DNA from: Paracoccus sp. (in: a-proteobacteria)
GTDB taxonomy: Bacteria; Pseudomonadota; Alphaproteobacteria; Rhodobacterales; Rhodobacteraceae
Direction of reading: 5' to 3'
Length of the DNA: 9,344 nt
Assembly (NCBI GenBank): GCA_018056045.1
Contig: JAGPGI010000083.1
Span: forward strand, 1 to 9,344
The position numbers and the translations under genes were made by a program. Within the stretch, counting starts at the first letter, position 1. Each line of letters starts with the position of its first letter. Below, in pieces: positions 6,464 through 9,344 of this stretch. The notes below the pieces were generated by a model. It did not search any database and was not told the origin of the DNA. It was given only the letters and a program-made list of their open reading frames with translations.

Positions 6464-7122
6464 AATGCCTGATCGTCGAGGATGACCCCGCGCTGGCCGG
6501 ACAGTTGGCCGGCGCCATGCGCGACGGCGGCTTTGCCTGCGATATCGCCCATGACGGCGTTCAGGGCGAGTTTCTGGGCGCGACCGAAAGCTATGATCTG
6601 GCCGTGCTGGATCTGGGCCTGCCCGGCCTGCCCGGCATCGAGGTGCTGACCCGCTGGCGCGAGGGCGGCGTGAGCATGCCGGTGCTGATCCTGACCGCGC
6701 GCGGTGACTGGACCGACAAGGTGGCGGGGTTCCGCGCCGGGGCCGACGACTATGCGGTCAAACCCTTCCGGCTGGAGGAGGTGGTGATCCGCGCCCAGAC
6801 GCTGGTGCGCCGCGCCGCCGGTCACGCGCAGGCCGTCATCAAGGCCGGGCCATTGCAGCTGGACAGCCAGCTTGGCGTCATCACCCGCAACGGTCTGGCG
6901 CTGAAGCTGACCGGCTTCGAGACCCGGATCCTCGCCTATCTGATCCATCACCAGAACCGCATCGTCAGCCGCACGGAACTCTCCGAGCATCTTTACGACG
7001 CCGCCGCCGACCGCGATTTCAAGTCGATCGAGGTGGTCATCGGGCGGCTGCGCAAGAAGATCGGCGAGGGCATGATCGAAACCCGCCGCGGCGAAGGTTA
7101 CGTCCTGCGGAGCGCGTCTTGA
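6460..7122 (+). CDS. OmpR/PhoP-family response regulator
   Basis: A 220-residue two-domain regulator of standard length. The receiver domain (1-115) has the acidic pocket E7/D8/D9, phospho-acceptor D51 in LAVLDLGLPG, switch T79 in LILTA and K101 in AVKPF. The winged-helix DNA-binding domain (about 127-217) contains LTGFETRILAYLIHH, the recognition region FKSIEVVIGRLRKKIG and the terminal wing IETRRGEGYVL. The overall style (DDYAVKPFRLEEVVIRAQTLVRR) is like the PhoP/FeuP group of alphaproteobacterial regulators. The ATG is preceded by GGAAAGG (6444-6450) and overlaps the stop of the PepSY gene. The stop in turn overlaps the kinase start, so regulator and sensor are almost certainly partners. 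Likely targets are its own operon, the divergent 301-residue protein gene and perhaps the opg genes; these are inferred from position. Confidence 0.95.
   Translation: MKCLIVEDDPALAGQLAGAMRDGGFACDIAHDGVQGEFLGATESYDLAVLDLGLPGLPGIEVLTRWREGGVSMPVLILTARGDWTDKVAGFRAGADDYAVKPFRLEEVVIRAQTLVRRAAGHAQAVIKAGPLQLDSQLGVITRNGLALKLTGFETRILAYLIHHQNRIVSRTELSEHLYDAAADRDFKSIEVVIGRLRKKIGEGMIETRRGEGYVLRSAS
7109..7112 (+). promoter_or_regulatory. Ribosome binding site that fixes the TTG start of the kinase
   Basis: GGAG lies 6 nt before the TTG at 7119, inside the last codons of the response regulator gene. The next in-frame ATG, at codon 17, would remove most of the first membrane segment. The site therefore supports initiation at the rare TTG. 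Confidence 0.55.
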
Positions 7123-8438
7123 TCCTGCCCCGCGATTCGATCCGGGCGCGGCTGATCGGGCTGGCGATGGCGCTGACGGGCGTGGCGCTGGTCGCGGGCT
7201 ATCTGGCCATCGCGGCCATCCTTGAGGATTTCATCTCGGGGCGTTTTGATGCGGAAACCGAGGCCGTGGCCGATACGCTGATCGCCGGGGCCAGTATCGA
7301 CGAGGCCGGCCGGCTGGTCGCCGGCCCTGCCCCCAGCGATCCGCGCTTTCAGATCCCGTTTTCGGGCTGGTTCTGGCAATTGGCGCAGGATGGGCGGGTG
7401 GTCGCCAAGTCGCCCTCACTGTTTGACAATGTGCTGAACCCGCCGGATGCGGATTTTTCGGGCGGGCCGGGTGTCGGTCCGGATGGCGCGGCGCTGCGCG
7501 TCACCCATTTCCGTTTCACCCTGCCCGACAGCGGCAAGGGGCTGGCGGTGACGGTCAGCGCGCCGCAGGCCGAGATCGACGACAGCATGGCGCGGCTGCG
7601 CCGTCCCCTGGCAATCTCGTTGACGGTGCTGGGGCTGGCGCTGGCGCTGGCCAGTTTCGCGCAGGTTGCGGCGGGGCTGCGCAGTCTGGACCGGCTGGGC
7701 CGCGACATCCGCGAGATCGGCGCCGGCAAGTCCGAGGCACTGCCCCTGCCCCGTGTCGCCGAGCTGCGCCCCGTCGCGCATGAAATCAACGCCCTGATCG
7801 CGCAGAACCGCAAGGTGCTGGCGCGGACCCGCGAGCATGTCGGCAATCTGGCGCATTCGCTGAAAACGCCGCTGGCGGCGCTGGATAACAGCCTGCCAGC
7901 GGGTCATCCCGGCCACGCGCTGCTTGCGCGCATGGACCGCCAGATCGGCTGGCACCTGCGGCGCGCGCGCAGCTCGGGCGCGGCGCGGCTTCTGGGCAGC
8001 CACACGCCGGTCGCGCCGGTGGTCGAGGATATCCTGCTGGTCCTGCGCCGCCCGATCACCGATTCGGGACTGAACGTGCAGATGGATATCCCGCCCGGCC
8101 TTGCCTTCGCGGGCGAGCGTCAGGACCTCGAGGAGATGGTCGGTAACCTGCTCGAGAACGCGGTGAAATGGGCTTCGGGCAGGATCAGCGTCTCGGCGGC
8201 CATGGCGGGGGCGGAGCGGCTCTCGATCCGCATCGAGGATGACGGGCCCGGCATGTCCGAGGAGGATTATGCGCAGGCCCTGTCCCGCGGCACCCGGCTG
8301 GACGAGAACGGCCCGCCCGGCACCGGGCTGGGGCTGGCGATCGTGGCCGATCTTGCGGCCCTGCATGGCGGCCGGCTGGGGCTGGAGCGCTCGTCCCGGC
8401 TGGGCGGTTTGCGGGCCAGTCTGGATCTGCCGGGCTAA
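7119..8438 (+). CDS. PhoQ-type membrane sensor histidine kinase
   Basis: A 439-residue sensor kinase. TM1 (about 10-34) and TM2 (about 162-185) enclose a periplasmic sensor of about 125 residues containing DPRFQIPFSGWFWQL (74-88), a feature I recall from alphaproteobacterial and Pseudomonas PhoQ-like kinases. A HAMP linker follows (about 186-235). The H-box is GNLAHSLKTPLAAL with phospho-acceptor H246, the HSLKTP form seen in PhoQ-like kinases rather than HELRTP. The ATPase domain shows N-box NLLENAVKWA (343-352), G1 DDGPGMS (374-380) and G2 GTGLGLAI (401-408), so it appears catalytically complete. It starts with TTG, overlapping the regulator stop as TTGA. It probably phosphorylates that regulator. 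The signal sensed is unknown; envelope, osmotic or cation stress is plausible for this group, possibly through the PepSY proteins encoded alongside. Confidence 0.95.
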   Translation: MILPRDSIRARLIGLAMALTGVALVAGYLAIAAILEDFISGRFDAETEAVADTLIAGASIDEAGRLVAGPAPSDPRFQIPFSGWFWQLAQDGRVVAKSPSLFDNVLNPPDADFSGGPGVGPDGAALRVTHFRFTLPDSGKGLAVTVSAPQAEIDDSMARLRRPLAISLTVLGLALALASFAQVAAGLRSLDRLGRDIREIGAGKSEALPLPRVAELRPVAHEINALIAQNRKVLARTREHVGNLAHSLKTPLAALDNSLPAGHPGHALLARMDRQIGWHLRRARSSGAARLLGSHTPVAPVVEDILLVLRRPITDSGLNVQMDIPPGLAFAGERQDLEEMVGNLLENAVKWASGRISVSAAMAGAERLSIRIEDDGPGMSEEDYAQALSRGTRLDENGPPGTGLGLAIVADLAALHGGRLGLERSSRLGGLRASLDLPG

Positions 8439-8446
8439 GCTAGCCC
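8432..8446. terminator. Palindrome containing both convergent stop codons
   Basis: GGGCTA (8432-8437), a 3-base centre and TAGCCC (8441-8446) form a perfect 6-bp stem. The kinase stop TAA (8436-8438) and the ABC ATPase stop TAG (8442-8440, minus strand) both lie inside it, with one base between the genes. It may act as a compact bidirectional terminator, though neither side has a U-tract. Confidence 0.4.
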
Positions 8447-9204
8447 AAGACGCCGTCGCGCGCGAAGCCGGCGCTGGCGGCCAGAAGCGCGCGCGCATAA
8501 TCCGAGGCCGGATCCCCGGCGCGCAGGCGTGCGGCCTCCATCACCTCGACGATTTCGCCGCCGCGCATGACGGCGAGACGGTCGCACATATGCGCCACCA
8601 CCGCGAGGTCATGGCTGACCATGACATAGGTCAGGCCGCGTTCGCGCCGCAGATCGGTGAGCAGGTTCAGGATCTCGGCCTGCACCGAAACATCCAGCGC
8701 GCTTGTCGGCTCGTCCAGCAGCAAAAGCCGCGGCTCGGCCGCCAAAGCCCGCGCGATCGCTACGCGCTGGCGCTGGCCGCCCGAAAGCTGGTGCGGATAG
8801 CGAAAACGAAACCCCCTGCCCAAGCCCACCGAGTCAAGCAGCCGGGTGATGCGCGCGTCGATCTGGTCCATGCCCTGCAGATGCAGGGTTTCGGACAGCA
8901 CGCGGTCGACGGAATGGCGTGGATGCAGGCTGGCATAGGGGTCCTGAAACACCATCTGCACGGATTTGTGGAAGGCGCGTGAGCGGTGCTGGCCGCTGAC
9001 CTTTTCGCCGTCAACCTCGATCAGGCCCGACCATGTGCCGATCAGCCCGGTGATCGCGCGCAGGATCGTCGATTTGCCCGAGCCGGATTCGCCGACAAGG
9101 CCGAAGCTTTCGCCCTGCGCAACGGTGAAGCCTGCCGATTTCACCGCGTCCACGCGTTCGGGCGGGTCACCGAACCAGACGTCGAGACGGTCGATGTTCA
9201 GCAT
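8440..9204 (-). CDS. Peptide/nickel-type ABC transporter ATP-binding protein (DppF/NikE-like)
   Basis: A 254-residue ATPase from the preferred ATG at 9204. It has Walker A GESGSGKST (38-46), Q-loop MVFQDPYASLHPR (84-96), signature LSGGQRQRVAIARAL (140-154), Walker B LLLLDEPTSALD (160-171) and H-loop VSHDL (196-200). Together, MVFQDP..SLHPR and DEPTSALDVSVQAEILNLL are typical of the DppF/OppF/NikE subfamily, which powers uptake of peptides, nickel or related solutes with a second ATPase and two permeases. The C-terminus (ASDYARALLAAS) corresponds to the usual HPYTRALL motif and stops there, so the long C-terminal extension of E. coli DppF/OppF is missing. An upstream in-frame ATG (9264) would add 20 residues encoded by a GC-rich intergenic repeat, so I reject it. 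Partner subunits would lie to the right, outside the window. The substrate cannot be told. Confidence 0.93.
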   Translation of the reverse strand: MLNIDRLDVWFGDPPERVDAVKSAGFTVAQGESFGLVGESGSGKSTILRAITGLIGTWSGLIEVDGEKVSGQHRSRAFHKSVQMVFQDPYASLHPRHSVDRVLSETLHLQGMDQIDARITRLLDSVGLGRGFRFRYPHQLSGGQRQRVAIARALAAEPRLLLLDEPTSALDVSVQAEILNLLTDLRRERGLTYVMVSHDLAVVAHMCDRLAVMRGGEIVEVMEAARLRAGDPASDYARALLAASAGFARDGVLG

Positions 9205-9220
9205 GGGATCAACCTTGGCG

Positions 9221-9260
9221 CCGGGGGTTTTCCCCCCCCGGACCCCCGGAGGATATTTGG
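9221..9260. repeat. GC-rich hairpin/intergenic repeat of Rhodobacteraceae type
   Basis: CCGGGGG (9221-9227) can pair with CCCCCGG at 9235-9241 or with a second copy at 9243-9249, and is followed by AGGATATTT. I associate this arrangement (GC hairpin, then cggaggatattt) with a common intergenic, terminator-like element in Rhodobacter and Paracoccus relatives. It sits just downstream of the probable gene tail at the right edge, so it may terminate or attenuate transcription before the ABC ATPase gene. Copy number in the genome cannot be seen here. Confidence 0.55.
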
Positions 9261-9274
9261 GCATGAAAGATGCA

Positions 9275-9344
9275 TCAGAGGCCTCCGGGGAGTGGGGTGG
9301 CGATTTCCTCGTCGCGCCAGCTGTCTTGACGTTGCAGGACCGAC
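9275..9344 (-). CDS. Probable 3' tail of an unidentified upstream gene
   Basis: The minus strand is open from the window edge for 22 codons. It reads VLQRQDSWRDEEIATP and ends in PLPGGL and a TGA at 9277-9275. It is followed by the GC hairpin and then the ABC ATPase. Codon choice is fairly G/C-rich at third positions, as in the neighbours. It would be an upstream operon gene, perhaps another transporter subunit, but too little is present to name it. A competing plus-strand reading exists: GGAGG at 9248-9252 and an ATG at 9263, open to the edge. Confidence 0.4.
   Translation of the reverse strand, partial: SVLQRQDSWRDEEIATPLPGGL

Noticed and set aside
5483..6990. Long minus-strand frames opposite the PepSY gene and the response regulator.
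   Set aside because: They are antisense to genes with clear motifs, and their Arg/Ala/Gly/Gln-rich composition is that of reverse-strand shadows.
9263..9344. A plus-strand start at 9263 with a GGAGG 10 nt upstream, open to the edge (MKDASEASGEWGG...).
   Set aside because: The GGAGG is part of the recurrent GC element. The peptide is unremarkable, and the opposite strand gives a tail with a stop in a gene order consistent with the ABC operon. It cannot be fully excluded from 27 codons.
1..9344. Search for tRNA/rRNA genes, CRISPR arrays, insertion sequences and prophage or defence genes.
   Set aside because: No cloverleaf, regular spaced repeats, transposase motifs or target duplications were seen. 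The coding regions are ordinary chromosomal genes with uniform composition.

Overview
The window is GC-rich with strong G/C bias at third codon positions. It looks like chromosome of an alphaproteobacterium of the Rhodobacter/Paracoccus group. Three things suggest this: an opgG-opgH-opgC gene order like the osmoregulated periplasmic glucan (OPG) operon described in Rhodobacter sphaeroides, the style of the two-component proteins, and a GC hairpin ending in cggaggatattt near the right edge, a kind of intergenic element I associate with Rhodobacteraceae. The taxonomic call is inference.

Layout. From the left edge to 4832, on the minus strand, lies an OPG operon transcribed leftward: an OpgG/OpgD-family periplasmic protein with a Tat-type signal, the OpgH inner-membrane glucosyltransferase, and the OpgC succinyl-transfer membrane protein, which runs off the left edge. 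The genes overlap by GTGA and ATGA. A 184-bp gap (4833-5016) holds several inverted repeats, a perfect DnaA-box 9-mer and a strong 12-bp hairpin. Next, also on the minus strand, is a secreted 301-residue protein (5017-5922) with what I read as three PepSY-like modules split by a His/Asp/Arg/Gly-rich and proline-rich linker. A 130-bp divergent intergenic region (5923-6052) separates it from a plus-strand operon: a small exported PepSY-like protein, an OmpR-family response regulator and a PhoQ-type histidine kinase, joined by ATGA and TTGA overlaps. The kinase gene converges on a minus-strand peptide/nickel-type ABC ATPase gene, with both stop codons inside one small palindrome. The right edge carries a GC-rich repeat and the probable 3' tail of another minus-strand gene.

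How it may work together. Known biology: OpgH polymerises the glucan backbone from UDP-glucose, OpgG/D proteins act on it in the periplasm, and OpgC adds succinyl groups. In Sinorhizobium the FeuP/FeuQ pair, modulated by the small periplasmic protein FeuN, controls export of periplasmic cyclic glucan. Here a small exported protein gene overlaps a PhoP/PhoQ-like pair beside an OPG operon. I infer, without proof, that the window encodes a glucan-synthesis module and its envelope-stress sensor, with the 301-residue protein as an extra periplasmic input or target. An 11-bp-period direct repeat of the kind OmpR/PhoP regulators bind lies in the divergent promoter region, and a weaker similar pair lies upstream of opgG.
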